A stretch of 64,000 bases of DNA from Cyclobacteriaceae bacterium (GCA_958296015.1 CATQIH010000018.1:119859-183858); one strand, 5' to 3'. Numbered from the stretch's first letter, positions 24,916 to 35,106 are shown. The notes: generated by a model not told the origin, from the letters alone. Numbers and translations: made by a program.

Positions 24916-25794
24916 ATGAAAATTATAGTAACAGGTTCGTTGGGAAACGTTGGTCAGCCACTTACCCAAAATTTAGTGCAAAAAGGCCATACGCCTACCG
25001 TAATCAGTAGCAATGCCGAAAGGCAAAAAGACATTGAAGCACTGGGAGCCACCGCTGCCATCGGCTCCGTGGAAGACGCTGATTTCTTGTCAGACACTTT
25101 TAGTGGAGCCGATGCCGTGTTTGCCATGATACCACCCAACTTTAAAGAGCCCGACCCAAGAGTATATTACCAGCGACTGGGCCGTAACTATGTGCAAGCC
25201 ATTCAGCAGGCGGGCGTAAAGCACGTGGTTCACCTTAGTAGCTGGGGAGCGCACCTAGACAAGGGTACGGGCTTTATTCTCGGTTCGCACGATGTAGAAG
25301 GCCAGTTGAATGCGCTGTCAGACGCAGCCGTTACCCACCTGCGTGCGGGTTATATCTATTATAATCTGAATAACTACATTGGGATGATCAAAGAGCAGGG
25401 TATCATGGGAGCCAACTACGGCGATTATGATAAGTTGGTCATGGTGGCACCCAGTGATATTGCCGCCGCCGCAGCGGAAGAATTGACTACCCCGTCGACC
25501 GGTCAGCAAGTGCGCTACGTGGCCAGCGACGAGCGTACAGCCGGAGAAACCGCACACGTCCTAGGAGCCGCCATTGGCAAACCGGATTTGCTATGGGTAA
25601 CCTTCACCAACGAACAGATGCAAGAGAGTCTGGAAAAGAAAGGAATGCCCGCCCATGCTGCCGCCAACTCAGTTGACCTGGGAGCCAGCATTCACAACGG
25701 AAAGCTGAGAGAAGATTACGAACTGCATAAGCCCAAAACGATGGGCCAGGTAAAGCTGGAAGATTTTGCCAAGGAGTTTGCCACTGCTTTTTAA
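24916..25794 (+). CDS. NmrA-like NAD(P)-binding oxidoreductase
   Basis: 292 residues from ATG 24916 (MKIIVTGSLGNVGQPLTQNL); in-frame sequence upstream is non-homologous leader. The N-terminal NAD(P)-binding motif TGSLGNVG is followed by 'GADAVFAMIPPN' and 'VKHVVHLSSWGAH', as in atypical SDRs of the NmrA/quinone-oxidoreductase-2 type. The usual YxxxK dyad is absent, as expected for this group. Function is likely redox sensing or small quinone/aldehyde reduction. It lies 132 bp downstream of the AraC regulator. Confidence 0.85.
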   Translation: MKIIVTGSLGNVGQPLTQNLVQKGHTPTVISSNAERQKDIEALGATAAIGSVEDADFLSDTFSGADAVFAMIPPNFKEPDPRVYYQRLGRNYVQAIQQAGVKHVVHLSSWGAHLDKGTGFILGSHDVEGQLNALSDAAVTHLRAGYIYYNLNNYIGMIKEQGIMGANYGDYDKLVMVAPSDIAAAAAEELTTPSTGQQVRYVASDERTAGETAHVLGAAIGKPDLLWVTFTNEQMQESLEKKGMPAHAAANSVDLGASIHNGKLREDYELHKPKTMGQVKLEDFAKEFATAF

Positions 25795-25831
25795 ATGACA
25801 CATCAAAATCAATAAGAAAAGAGGATACAGC

Positions 25832-26428
25832 ATGAGTAATTCCACAAAAGTAATGATAAAGCCACCTGTTCAGTTCTACCCAAACTTTTTAAATCCGGTA
25901 GATAACCACGATTGGTTTCAAAAGTCTAAGGCACTTGAATGGATTCGGGGTGAGATTAATATGTACGGGAAAACAATTCCCATACCGCGGGAAGAATCCC
26001 TATTTGGCGACGACCTGAACTACGAGTATCGGGGTGTCAAGATCAAGGCGGAACCCTGGCCTGATTTCCTACTGGAAGCTCGCGACCGCATCCAAGCATT
26101 GAGCGGATTTACATTCAATTTTGCCGTCGGTAATCGCTACCTCACCGGCAGAGACTCCATTGGCTGGCATTCCGATAACTTTCCTCAGATTGGTAAAAGG
26201 CCACCGATTGCCTCTCTGAGCCTGGGAAGTACACGTAAATTCAAATTGCGTCACAAAGCCAGTGGCGAAACGATTGACTATCAGTTGGAGAGCGGGTCTT
26301 TGCTGATCATGCTCCCTGGCTGTCAGGAAGACTGGGAACACGCGGTTCCAAAAACGGCTCGTCCCGTTGACGAACGTATCAACTGGACATTCAGGCCGCA
26401 TGTAGACGCGAAGGTATTGTGCACATAA
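25832..26428 (+). CDS. AlkB-like 2-oxoglutarate/Fe(II) dioxygenase
   Basis: 198 residues, resembling the ALKBH2/3-like bacterial group. These enzymes oxidatively remove alkyl groups from N1-methyladenine and N3-methylcytosine in DNA or RNA. The HxD of the iron site is in 'DSIGWHSDNFPQIGKRPPIASLSLGSTRKFKLRHK', the distal His in 'CQEDWEHAVPKT', and the 2-oxoglutarate Arg in 'ERINWTFR'. The substrate-binding region 'NRYLTGRDSIGW' is well conserved. It lies 37 bp after the NmrA-like gene and could be its operon partner. Confidence 0.88.
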   Translation: MSNSTKVMIKPPVQFYPNFLNPVDNHDWFQKSKALEWIRGEINMYGKTIPIPREESLFGDDLNYEYRGVKIKAEPWPDFLLEARDRIQALSGFTFNFAVGNRYLTGRDSIGWHSDNFPQIGKRPPIASLSLGSTRKFKLRHKASGETIDYQLESGSLLIMLPGCQEDWEHAVPKTARPVDERINWTFRPHVDAKVLCT

Positions 26429-26520
26429 GCAGCATATTTTAACATATGTCAAAACATTAACAGACAGTCTGAGTTTGATATTACATCTTTTTATGGTTGT
26501 TAAACTTTTTAGTTAAATAT

Positions 26521-29500
26521 ATGAACAAAATTGTACTACTAAGCCTATGGATGGTCATTATGGGGAGTTCTTTGCTGTTGGCACAGGACCGTGTAGTGAG
26601 CGGCACTGTGAGCACAGATGAAGGCACAGGAGGCTTTCCTGGTGCTACGGTGGCTATTAAAGGAACAAACAATGGCACCGTTACAGACGTAAGAGGAAAA
26701 TATAGTTTGGATATCCCTTCCTCTGGTGCTACACTGGTCTTTTCGGCGGTGGGGATGCAAACTGTTGAAGAAACCATCGGAGAGCGGTCAACAATCAACG
26801 TGCAACTCAAAACCGATACCCAACAATTAAACGAAATCGTGATCACCGCGCTGGGCCTGAAGGGAGAGCGCGACAAGCTTGCTTCTTCGATCTCAACTTT
26901 GGAGGGGAACAATATTGCGAAAACCGGCGAGACAAGCCTGCTGACCGGTTTGAGCGGCAAAGCTCCCGGTGTGTTGATTACCCGAAATGGTGGCGACCCC
27001 GGCGCGGGTGCCTACATCCAGATTCGGGGGCAAAATACCATCAACGGAAACGCCCAGCCTTTGTTCATCGTCGACGGTATGCCAGTGAGTAATTCCAGTG
27101 ACAATACGGGTACAGCAGCTGGCAATGGCATCATCCAGCAGTCGCGCATCAACGACATCAATCCGGAAGACATCGAGCGGATGGAAGTGCTCAAAGGTGC
27201 TTCGGCAGCGGCTTTGTGGGGAACGCGGGCTGCCAATGGCGTGGTCATTATCACAACGAAAAAAGGTAAAGACACCGATGGGAAAGTCAATATTTCCTTC
27301 AAATCAACAGTTTCGTTTGATAGGGTCAATAAAATGCCGCCCTTGCAGCGAACCTATGGGCAAGGTTCCGGTGGCTATTATACCCAGGGTAATAAAGTAA
27401 GTTTCGGCGACCTGATCTCTGACCGAACGGGTAGCCCTGACACTTACATCACCGATCCCGGTGCTCCCGATTACCAGGGCTTTGTCACGTTTCCCGACGG
27501 TACTCAGCGTTATGCCATTGCTCCCGGTACGGAGGCCAATCCGCACGGCGGCAAAAACGCCCGCGATACCTACGACCATACCAACGATGTATTTCAGACG
27601 GGCCACTTCACCGACAACAGTATCAACATCAGCGGAGGCAACGAACGGTCAACGTTTATGCTCAGCTATGCCAACCTGAACCAGGATGGTGTGGTGAAAG
27701 CCTTCAGCAACTACAAGCGCAATACCGCCAGGGTAAACGTCGCCAGCCAGTTTACTGAATGGCTCCGTGCTTCGGCCAATGTGGGCTATACCAAAACGTA
27801 TTCATCCCGCATTCAGGAAGGCGACAACGTAGATGGGATTATGCTGGGTGGCCTGCGCACACCACCCGATTACGATAATTCACGCTACATGGGTATCTAT
27901 ACCAATCCCGCCGGTCAGGTGTTCAACAACGCCCACGTATCGTACCGGAATCCGTTGGGTAAAGATTTGAGTACCATTTATTCAAACCCTGTCTGGAACA
28001 TCAACAACAACCGCAACACCAGTGATGTAGACCACCTGACCGGTACGCTGGAACTGGACATTACGCCTGCCTCGTGGTTGACAATTACGGGCCGCACGGG
28101 CATCGATCATTTTACTGACAACCGACTGGAGCGTTTTGCCCGCAATTCAGCCAATTATCTGAACGGCTACCTGTCAAAAAACTGGATCACCGAGAAGCAG
28201 TTCAACACAGATGTGTTTGCCAACGCTAACAAAACCTTTAACAACAACTTCAGCGGGTCGCTGTTGGTGGGCGTGAACTATAACAGCCGTCGGCGAGCTA
28301 CCCTGTCGGATGCTATCACCAACTTCATCGTGCCGACGGCCCCCGATATTCTGACCAACGCGCTCAACTCGAACCTATCGGCCAGCAACTACAACTCTCT
28401 GATTCGCACCTATGCGTATTACGCGCAGGCGGAGGTTCAGGCATACAATATGTTCTTCCTGACCCTGACCGGCAGGAATGAAAGTGCCTCTACCTTCGGG
28501 GCCAGAACCAGCAGCAGTTTCTTCTTTCCGTCGGCAGCATTGGCGTGGCAGTTTAGCGAACTCAACGGGCTGGCAAGTAGCTCCAGTTCATTCCTTAGCT
28601 TCGGTAAACTCCGGCTGACCTGGGGGCAGGTGGGTATTCAGCCGCAGCCGTATCAGAACTTTACGACTTTTGGGCCTGCTGACTACCGGAATGAATTCAC
28701 AAGTGGCTTATCCTCTGCCAGTTCGTTGTATGGTGGAGGCTACGTGCGCAGCACGACGCAGGGCAACGAATACCTGCGCCCGGAACGCAAAACAGAATCG
28801 GAAGTGGGTGTCGATCTGCGCTTCTTCAACAACCGGTTCAGCTTTTCGGCAACTGCCTACAGCAATAATACCAAAGACGTGATCCTGTCGCTAAGTGTGC
28901 CGAATGAGACTGGCTACACTATCCGCAACAGTAACGCGGCTGAATTATCGAACAAAGGACTTGAACTGAACGCGGGTGCCGACCTGATTCCAAAGGGTGA
29001 TTTTAACTGGAATCTGTCGGCCAACTTCTCAATGAACCGCAGCAAGGTGATCTCGCTGGCGGGTGCTACAGCCTACATCCTGCCCGACAGTTACATGCAA
29101 AACTCGTCCCTGATTCCAGGGCAGCCGTTTGGTGTTTTTTACTCCACCGATTTTCTGAAAGATGCATCGGGGCAGTATATTTTGGATGAGAATGGGTTTC
29201 CACAGGGCGGTACCGGCAACGAAATCATTGGTGATCCCAATCCTGACTGGCGGGGCGGTTTGGGCAGCACATTCTCCTACAAAGGTTTCTCGCTATATGT
29301 ATTGTTTGACCGTGTGGCTGGTAACGATTTCTTCAATGGAACCCGTGGCTCGTTGTACGGTATCGGCACCCACGGCGATCAAGGCTACACGGTGGTGGCA
29401 CCGGCAGGTGGTCTGGTTGACGTGAACGGCAACATCATTGCCGAAGGCACCGCCTTTCAGGGGCAGATCAAAGATTTTGGCGCAGGGCCTGTCGCGATCA

Positions 29501-29814
29501 ATCAGGCTTGGTGGCAAGGGCGGGGCACAGCATCCAACGCAGCTTCGTACAAGCAGTTTGTGGAAGACGCCAGCGCATCGCGGCTGCGCGAGGTTACCCT
29601 GACGTACCGCCTTCGCAGCGAGGGGTTCCGGCGGTTTACACACCTTTCTAATGTGGACTTTAGCCTGACAGGGCGCAATCTAGTGCTGTGGACCAAGTAC
29701 ACCGGCACCGACCCCGAAGTGAATATCTCAGGCGCGGGCCTGTCCAGAGGCCAGGACTGGTTTACCAACCCAAACACAAAGTCCTTGCTGTTTTCGGTAC
29801 GCATTACGTATTAG
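26521..29814 (+). CDS. SusC/RagA-family TonB-linked outer membrane protein
   Basis: 1097 residues from ATG 26521, which begins the signal peptide (MNKIVLLSLWMVIMGSSLLL, cleavage near AQ). The carboxypeptidase-D-like domain is 'GGFPGATVAIKGTNNGTVTD' (about 30-105). The SusC plug carries 'RGQNTINGNAQPLFIVDGMP' and 'NPEDIERMEVLKGASAAALWG', 'RAANGVVIITTKKG'. The large barrel ends 'TKSLLFSVRITY'. It imports oligosaccharides or other large ligands delivered by the SusD partner encoded next. No glycosidase or protease gene is nearby, so the substrate is open. Confidence 0.95.
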   Translation: MNKIVLLSLWMVIMGSSLLLAQDRVVSGTVSTDEGTGGFPGATVAIKGTNNGTVTDVRGKYSLDIPSSGATLVFSAVGMQTVEETIGERSTINVQLKTDTQQLNEIVITALGLKGERDKLASSISTLEGNNIAKTGETSLLTGLSGKAPGVLITRNGGDPGAGAYIQIRGQNTINGNAQPLFIVDGMPVSNSSDNTGTAAGNGIIQQSRINDINPEDIERMEVLKGASAAALWGTRAANGVVIITTKKGKDTDGKVNISFKSTVSFDRVNKMPPLQRTYGQGSGGYYTQGNKVSFGDLISDRTGSPDTYITDPGAPDYQGFVTFPDGTQRYAIAPGTEANPHGGKNARDTYDHTNDVFQTGHFTDNSINISGGNERSTFMLSYANLNQDGVVKAFSNYKRNTARVNVASQFTEWLRASANVGYTKTYSSRIQEGDNVDGIMLGGLRTPPDYDNSRYMGIYTNPAGQVFNNAHVSYRNPLGKDLSTIYSNPVWNINNNRNTSDVDHLTGTLELDITPASWLTITGRTGIDHFTDNRLERFARNSANYLNGYLSKNWITEKQFNTDVFANANKTFNNNFSGSLLVGVNYNSRRRATLSDAITNFIVPTAPDILTNALNSNLSASNYNSLIRTYAYYAQAEVQAYNMFFLTLTGRNESASTFGARTSSSFFFPSAALAWQFSELNGLASSSSSFLSFGKLRLTWGQVGIQPQPYQNFTTFGPADYRNEFTSGLSSASSLYGGGYVRSTTQGNEYLRPERKTESEVGVDLRFFNNRFSFSATAYSNNTKDVILSLSVPNETGYTIRNSNAAELSNKGLELNAGADLIPKGDFNWNLSANFSMNRSKVISLAGATAYILPDSYMQNSSLIPGQPFGVFYSTDFLKDASGQYILDENGFPQGGTGNEIIGDPNPDWRGGLGSTFSYKGFSLYVLFDRVAGNDFFNGTRGSLYGIGTHGDQGYTVVAPAGGLVDVNGNIIAEGTAFQGQIKDFGAGPVAINQAWWQGRGTASNAASYKQFVEDASASRLREVTLTYRLRSEGFRRFTHLSNVDFSLTGRNLVLWTKYTGTDPEVNISGAGLSRGQDWFTNPNTKSLLFSVRITY

Positions 29815-29835
29815 GTTAGGAATAATCATCATTGA

Positions 29836-29873
29836 AAGGTCTGTGCCTCCGTGGCGTGGTCCTCATAGACCTT
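29836..29873 (+). other. hairpin between susC- and susD-like genes
   Basis: AAGGTCT (29836-29842) pairs with AGACCTT (29867-29873) across a 24-nt GC-rich loop. There is no T-run. It could modulate the SusC:SusD expression ratio or stabilise mRNA ends. Confidence 0.35.
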
Positions 29874-29948
29874 AGTAAAAATTAGCTTGTGAAGACACAA
29901 GCCCCAGAACAAGTTCATGAGCGTACAGAGCTTGATAAAAAGAGAATT

Positions 29949-31379
29949 ATGAAAAAATTATTTCCTTATAGATTAATTATTATTTTGCTGATAGTTAGTT
30001 TCTTCAGCAGCTGTGAAAGCTTGTTTGATGAACCCGACATCCAGAATAACCCCAATGCGGTGACTGATGTGGAAGTAGGCACCTTGCTGTCTGGTACGCT
30101 CCTGGGCGTGGCCATGCTCCATGAAGATACTGACGTGCGCATTGCCTCGATGTGGGCAGGCGAACTGAACGGTCTTACGCGGGCGCACCAGGGCTTTGCC
30201 CAATACATCGTCTCGTCCCAAACCTTTAGCTGGACAACGCTGTATCCGGTGGCCAGTCAGGCCCGGTTGATTCAGACCAAAGCCGAAGCAGCAGGCGATG
30301 CCTGGACGAAGGGCATCGGACAAGTACTGGAAGCCCTGGTCATTGCCAAAGCCACTGACCTTTACGGTGATGTTCCGTACAGCCAGGCATTTGACGAGGA
30401 GAAATACCCCAAACCCGTGTTCGATACACAAGCGGATGTCTACGCGGCACTTCAGACTACGCTGGATGACGCTATCACCAACCTGTCGGCACCAACCGGG
30501 TCGGTGTTTGCCATGCAGGACTTTATCTATCAGGGCGATGTAGCGAAGTGGAAAGCAGCGGCCAATACCCTGAAAGCCCGGCTGTATCTGCACACCGGCG
30601 AATATGCCCAAGCCATAGTCAGTGCTGCGGCGGGCATTAGCAGTGTGGAAGGTGATGCGCTCATTCCGCATGGCACCAGCCAGGGCGTAGATACCAATCA
30701 GAATTATGATTTTTTCCGGGTTAGCCGACCGGGCGATACGGGGTTTGACGGTGCATATCTGCCCACGCTGATACAATCCCGGATCAGCTCAGCCAATACC
30801 AAAACTGACGAGACGGCACTCTACGATCATTACATCAAGGTAGGCATTACGGCCCCGGAAAGTCTGGACCCTAATACGCTTGACGGGGCCTTCACGGCAG
30901 ATGCACCGCATCCTATGCTCACGTATTATGAAAATCAGTTGATCATCGCCGAAGCGCAGGCACGTTTGGGCGACACTAACCAAGCTCTGGCAGCCCTCAA
31001 TACTGTTCGTGCCGGGTTGGCAACCGGTTATATCAATGGCAAAACTTTCTCTGATGTAGGGCGAAAGTATGATGCCTACGCGCTGGATGATTTCGGACCC
31101 GCCGGGCTGGCTAATCCTACCAAGTTAGCGACTGTGCAAATAGCCCTACTGTATGAAATTATCAGCCAACGCTATATTTTCTTACTGATGCAATACGAAG
31201 CCTTCAACGATTACCGTCGCTTGGCGAAAGCGATGCCCGTGGTGCAGTTGCCCATCCCGCTGTACGTTGGTACACAAAAGCCGCAACGGTTGGTGTATCC
31301 GCAAAGCGAGGTGAATACCAACGCGAATGTGCCTCAACCCCTTCCGAACCAATTCACCAATGTGCCTATCTTTCCATAA
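29949..31379 (+). CDS. SusD/RagB-like outer-membrane lipoprotein
   Basis: 476 residues from ATG 29949 (MKKLFPYRLIIILLIVSFFSSC, lipobox SSC); upstream in-frame codons are not signal-like. It resembles the SusD-like_2 type: 'NNPNAVTDVEVGTLLSGTLLG', 'GIGQVLEALVIAKATDLYGDVPYSQAF', 'AAANTLKARLYLHTGEYAQAI' TPR-like helices. The C-terminal 'EIISQRYIFLLMQYEAFNDYRR' is conserved. It forms the lid on the SusC barrel encoded upstream. Confidence 0.93.
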   Translation: MKKLFPYRLIIILLIVSFFSSCESLFDEPDIQNNPNAVTDVEVGTLLSGTLLGVAMLHEDTDVRIASMWAGELNGLTRAHQGFAQYIVSSQTFSWTTLYPVASQARLIQTKAEAAGDAWTKGIGQVLEALVIAKATDLYGDVPYSQAFDEEKYPKPVFDTQADVYAALQTTLDDAITNLSAPTGSVFAMQDFIYQGDVAKWKAAANTLKARLYLHTGEYAQAIVSAAAGISSVEGDALIPHGTSQGVDTNQNYDFFRVSRPGDTGFDGAYLPTLIQSRISSANTKTDETALYDHYIKVGITAPESLDPNTLDGAFTADAPHPMLTYYENQLIIAEAQARLGDTNQALAALNTVRAGLATGYINGKTFSDVGRKYDAYALDDFGPAGLANPTKLATVQIALLYEIISQRYIFLLMQYEAFNDYRRLAKAMPVVQLPIPLYVGTQKPQRLVYPQSEVNTNANVPQPLPNQFTNVPIFP

Positions 31380-31425
31380 AGTGCAGTAACTTTTTAATGT
31401 TTAATATCAAACCAAGTCCTTTTCT

Positions 31426-32766
31426 ATGAGTATTAAAAACAGTTGGCCGGCCCTGTCAGAAAGTGCTTTTTTGAGGTATTTTAGTTTTACCGCGCTGTAT
31501 TTTACCGAAGGACTTCAAATGGGCATGTTGTTTATTGGTATTCCTGCCTGGATGGCCATGCAGGGCAAGTCTCCGGGAGAAATAGGAGGCTTCGCTACGG
31601 CTTGTGCCCTTCCCTGGACGTTCAAGTTTATTGTTGCCCCGCTTATGGACCGCTATACGTATTTGCCGATGGGACGAAAAAGGCCCTGGGTGCTTCTGGG
31701 GCAGGTAGGACTGATGGCGGGCCTGATCGTGATGGCCTATGTGCCAGACCCATTGAATAACCTGAATTTGTTGATGGGAGCGGGCTTCCTGGTCTCTGCT
31801 CTGGGAGCCATTCAGGATGCCGCCACCGATGGCATGGCAGTGGACTTGATTCCGGATGACCAGCAGGCGCGTGCCAATGGTTTTATGGGAGGCGCAAGAA
31901 TGATCGGCAGTTCTTTGTCGCTTGCCGCGGGAAGCTGGATATTGGATACGTACGATTTTACAGCAGCCATACTGGCACTTTCGGCTGCGGTTGGACTGAT
32001 GACGCTGGTTCCGATTTTCTTAAGAGAACAACGTGGTGAAAAGATAGCCCCCTGGACTTCGGGCAAGACCTCTCCGGAAGCAGAAAAAATGCAGATCACC
32101 AGTTGGTCTACGATTCTTACTTCGTTGTACCATCTTTTCCGTCTGCGCAATTCTCTGTTGGTTTCTCTGCTCATGTTTATCTCTATGGGGGCGTACAACT
32201 ATTTTGAAACGTTGCTTCCACTGTTTGCCGTAAACATTACCGGATGGACCAATGTATTCTACTCACAAGCCTTTGCCACCGCTGACCTGACTGGCGGGAT
32301 CGCGGGGATGCTCCTGGGTGGTTATTTGATTGAGAAGTTTGGCAAGAAACGTACGATCGGTGTCTATTTTTTGCTGATCATCGGGATCGTCATGGCACTG
32401 GATGTGCTCAAGGTATACTGGGATAATACTTCTTTTATGTATGGCTTCATCATTGTCTATCGGTGGCTGAATGCCTTTGCTAAGATCGGCGTGTACGCCA
32501 TTGCCATGCAGTGCTGCTCTAAGAATGTGTCGGCTAGCCAGTTTACGTTTTATATGACCATTGGTGCGATGGGTTCTATGGTAGGAGCTACGCTGATTGG
32601 GCCAATAAAGGAAAATTTCAGTTGGGAAATTACCTTCTTCCTGTTTGCCGCCATGATTGCCCTGGCCTGGGTGGTGATGTATTTTTTGAACATCAACAAG
32701 CAGATAGCACAAATTGCTGCACTGGAAAATACTGAAGCTCAAAAACAGGCAATGATCATGCATTAA
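31426..32766 (+). CDS. MFS transporter, AmpG-like
   Basis: 446 residues with about 12 hydrophobic segments. The N-terminal half has 'YFTEGLQMGMLFIGIPAWMAMQGKSPGEIGGFATACALPW' and the loop 'DRYTYLPMGRKRPWVL'. 'GAIQDAATDGMAVDL' in TM4-5 is typical of AmpG-type permeases and related AT-1-like MFS members. AmpG imports GlcNAc-anhydromuropeptides. The assignment to that substrate is uncertain because no muropeptide recycling gene lies nearby. It starts 46 bp after the SusD-like gene and might belong to the same unit. Confidence 0.75.
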   Translation: MSIKNSWPALSESAFLRYFSFTALYFTEGLQMGMLFIGIPAWMAMQGKSPGEIGGFATACALPWTFKFIVAPLMDRYTYLPMGRKRPWVLLGQVGLMAGLIVMAYVPDPLNNLNLLMGAGFLVSALGAIQDAATDGMAVDLIPDDQQARANGFMGGARMIGSSLSLAAGSWILDTYDFTAAILALSAAVGLMTLVPIFLREQRGEKIAPWTSGKTSPEAEKMQITSWSTILTSLYHLFRLRNSLLVSLLMFISMGAYNYFETLLPLFAVNITGWTNVFYSQAFATADLTGGIAGMLLGGYLIEKFGKKRTIGVYFLLIIGIVMALDVLKVYWDNTSFMYGFIIVYRWLNAFAKIGVYAIAMQCCSKNVSASQFTFYMTIGAMGSMVGATLIGPIKENFSWEITFFLFAAMIALAWVVMYFLNINKQIAQIAALENTEAQKQAMIMH

Positions 32767-32898
32767 TCCTTCTGCTGGCAAGCAGACTTTTGAGTAGTTG
32801 GTTAAGGATTTTAGGGAGCGTAGAAAAATAAAAGTAACCGTAAAAGCGATATTGTTGAAAAAGCCTTGAAATTTTATCTGTTATTTCCAGCGAGCCAC

Positions 32899-33705
32899 CT
32901 ACTGCTTGTCAATATAAGCACTCTCGGGGGCTGCAAACAGGCTGTCATCAGGTGCTATATCACTAAAAGCGACATTCTTATAGTAAGTCACGTTTCTTTC
33001 CTTTCCCAGCGTGCCATCGTTCCATACATAGGAAATAACCTTTTCGGGCACCAGTAGGCCGTCTACTTTTTGCCAGGTTTCGTATAAGCGTGCGTTGAAG
33101 TCCTGGCTGGCTTTGCCGGAAAAATAAGTGGCTGTATACAGTAACAGCTTTAGCTGATGGTTCTGCGAATCAAAATAACACAGGTACTGATCTTGGGAAG
33201 CATCGCCTACGCCCTGTTTGTAGGAAATCTGCAATACATCGTAAGGCGTGCCCTGGAAGTCCTTCTTTCCCAGCGATTTGTATTGGATGCCTGGGTCGGC
33301 AAAGACAAAAGGAAGCGCAAAGAAATAGAACTGTAAGCTATGATAAAACCGGGCAGATGGGCCGGAATACGCCGCTCTGTCGGGCATCACCCAAACATCC
33401 TTTCCGTTATATCCGATCTGATACTGCTCATTTTGCACCATTGTTTTCCGGGGACCTAACGCAATCATCTGGTGGTCTATCAGCGAATCACCAGCATAAA
33501 CATCAAATTTTAGTTGCTTTTGCTGCTGCCAGGTAGAAAACCCGCCATGCGCCTGCAATGCCTGCTGGAACAGTGGCGGGTAGGAAACTGTTGTATCCTG
33601 CTGCACATTGTCAGATGAAGGATATTCCGAAGGATTGGTACAATATATAAAGCCAAAAACAAAGAGAATGCTGATGAGAAGTAATGATTTTTTGTGGTGC
33701 CGCAT
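32899..33705 (-). CDS. DUF6503-like lipoprotein
   Basis: 268 residues from ATG 33705 (MRHHKKSLLLISILFVFGFIYC), with lipobox FIYC and acidic/serine-rich linker. The body contains 'LFQQALQAHGGFSTWQQQKQLKFDV', 'GYNGKDVWVMPDR', 'GIQYKSLGKKDFQGTPYDVLQISY', resembling DUF6503 proteins, which have a LolA/LolB-like beta fold. It probably binds lipids or hydrophobic ligands at the membrane; no catalytic residues are evident. It is convergent with the MFS gene. Confidence 0.65.
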   Translation of the reverse strand: MRHHKKSLLLISILFVFGFIYCTNPSEYPSSDNVQQDTTVSYPPLFQQALQAHGGFSTWQQQKQLKFDVYAGDSLIDHQMIALGPRKTMVQNEQYQIGYNGKDVWVMPDRAAYSGPSARFYHSLQFYFFALPFVFADPGIQYKSLGKKDFQGTPYDVLQISYKQGVGDASQDQYLCYFDSQNHQLKLLLYTATYFSGKASQDFNARLYETWQKVDGLLVPEKVISYVWNDGTLGKERNVTYYKNVAFSDIAPDDSLFAAPESAYIDKQ

Positions 33706-33838
33706 GTTGTGTATTTTTCGTAAAGGTAAGCAAAAACAATAGATGTATTGTCTTCCGGCTGACATCATCATCAAATGATAGTATAATTTTATGCTGCATC
33801 TGATTTATGGAAAAAGAACAGCCCTGATAACCCTTATG

Positions 33839-34894
33839 CTAAAGTGTTTCTCCCCAGCCCTGTACATTGGCACCATTGAAGATAGCCCTTGCCCGAAGCG
33901 CAGGATTAAAGATACCATAAGGACTAACCGAAGCAAGTGCGCTTTGGTCATTCAGCTTTTTAAGTTGTTCGGATGATAAACTAATCTCCAGTGAGGCCAG
34001 GTTTTCGTGTAATTGTTTGGGTTTGCTGGCTCCCAGCAGCATGGAAGTGACACTGGGTTGCGCCATCACCCAGGCTAGGGCTACCTGGGCCACCGGGCGG
34101 TCTACCTGCTCGGCCACCTCCCGTAGCGTGTCCAATACAGCCCAGTTTTTATCAGTAAATTTGCTGTCGCCAAACGGATTGGAACCGCTGAGCCGGCCTT
34201 GCTCTTTGCTGTCCTCGCGGTTGTATTTGCCTGTTAGAAAGCCCCCGGCCAGTGGACTCCAGGGCACAATTCCCAAACCACATTCACGGGCTGCCGGTAT
34301 GTGTTCCTGCTCAATGGTACGCTCCACCAAAGAATATTCCAGTTGCAACGCAATAGGGCCGGGTACAGAATGAACCGAGGCCAGCGTAGCAGCTTTGGCG
34401 GCGTACCAGGCGGGTAAATCTGAAAAAGCAAAATAGCGAATCTTACCGGCCCGCACCAAATCGCCCAGTGATTCCAGCACTTCCTCTACGGGCGTCACCA
34501 TGTCCCACACATGCATCCAGTATAAGTCTATATAGTCAGTTTTCAACCGACGGAGTGAGCCTTCCACAGCCCGGTGCATATTTTTGCGACCATTACCCCC
34601 CATGTTGGGGTTGCCCGGACCGGCACCAAAGGAAAACTTGGTCGCCAGCACTACCTGATCGCGCAGGCTGCGCTCTTGAATAAACTGCCCAACCAGTTCT
34701 TCGCTGCGCCCTCCGGCATATACATCAGCAGTATCTACAAAATTGCCGCCAGCCTCTACGTAGTCGTTGAAGATATGCTGGGATACTTCATCAGAAGCTC
34801 CCCAACGGGAAGTTCCAAAAGTCATGGTGCCCAGTGCCAGTGGGTTGACGATAAGGCCGGAGCGGCCCAGTGTGCGGAAGTCAGTAAGTTTCAT
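33839..34894 (-). CDS. aldo/keto reductase
   Basis: 351 residues from ATG 34894 (MKLTDFRTLGRSGLIVNPLALGTMTFG); open frame upstream of this ATG is non-coding. The AKR tetrad is complete: Asp in 'NFVDTADVYAGG', Tyr in the same segment, Lys in 'VVLATKFSFG' and His in 'LYWMHVWDM'. The C-terminal NADPH-binding region 'SMLLGASKPKQLHENLASL' is present. It is a cytosolic NADPH-dependent carbonyl reductase of the AKR family close to YajO/Tas-like proteins. It is transcribed divergently from the permease array. Confidence 0.92.
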   Translation of the reverse strand: MKLTDFRTLGRSGLIVNPLALGTMTFGTSRWGASDEVSQHIFNDYVEAGGNFVDTADVYAGGRSEELVGQFIQERSLRDQVVLATKFSFGAGPGNPNMGGNGRKNMHRAVEGSLRRLKTDYIDLYWMHVWDMVTPVEEVLESLGDLVRAGKIRYFAFSDLPAWYAAKAATLASVHSVPGPIALQLEYSLVERTIEQEHIPAARECGLGIVPWSPLAGGFLTGKYNREDSKEQGRLSGSNPFGDSKFTDKNWAVLDTLREVAEQVDRPVAQVALAWVMAQPSVTSMLLGASKPKQLHENLASLEISLSSEQLKKLNDQSALASVSPYGIFNPALRARAIFNGANVQGWGETL

Positions 34895-35000
34895 CGTATT
34901 TTGAGGTTGATTTATTGTTGAAACAGTATACTTCTGCAAAGGTTTAAAGGATTTTAAAAGGAATGGGTTTAGTCCTGTGAGCAGACATAGACCATCAGAC

Positions 35001-35037
35001 TGTCCATTACCGGACAAAAAGCGTTCGCTTTTGTACA
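35001..35037 (+). promoter_or_regulatory. tandem activator dyads of permease 1
   Basis: Dyad 1 is TGTCC-N6-GGACA (35001-35016) and dyad 2 is CGTTC-N6-GTACA (35022-35037). They start 21 bp apart, placing them on one helix face. The same pair in the same spacing precedes three other permease units in the window. Confidence 0.8.
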
Positions 35038-35090
35038 ACACTTGCCATCAAAACCAGTCTCTTTTGGTCGGAATCAACCTTTCAGCATTT

Positions 35091-35106
35091 TGGCACTGTG
35101 CTTGTC
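35091..35106 (+). promoter_or_regulatory. sigma-54 type -24/-12 promoter of permease 1
   Basis: TGGCAC-N5-TTGTC (35091-35106) matches the TGGCAC-N5-TTGCW consensus except for one base in the -12 element. The -24 GG and -12 GT are 12 bp apart. The predicted start near 35117 lies upstream of a MITE insertion. Confidence 0.75.

Noticed and set aside
29836..29873. Terminator between SusC- and SusD-like genes
   Set aside because: The stem is only 7 bp with a large loop and no T-run. It was kept only as a possible hairpin.
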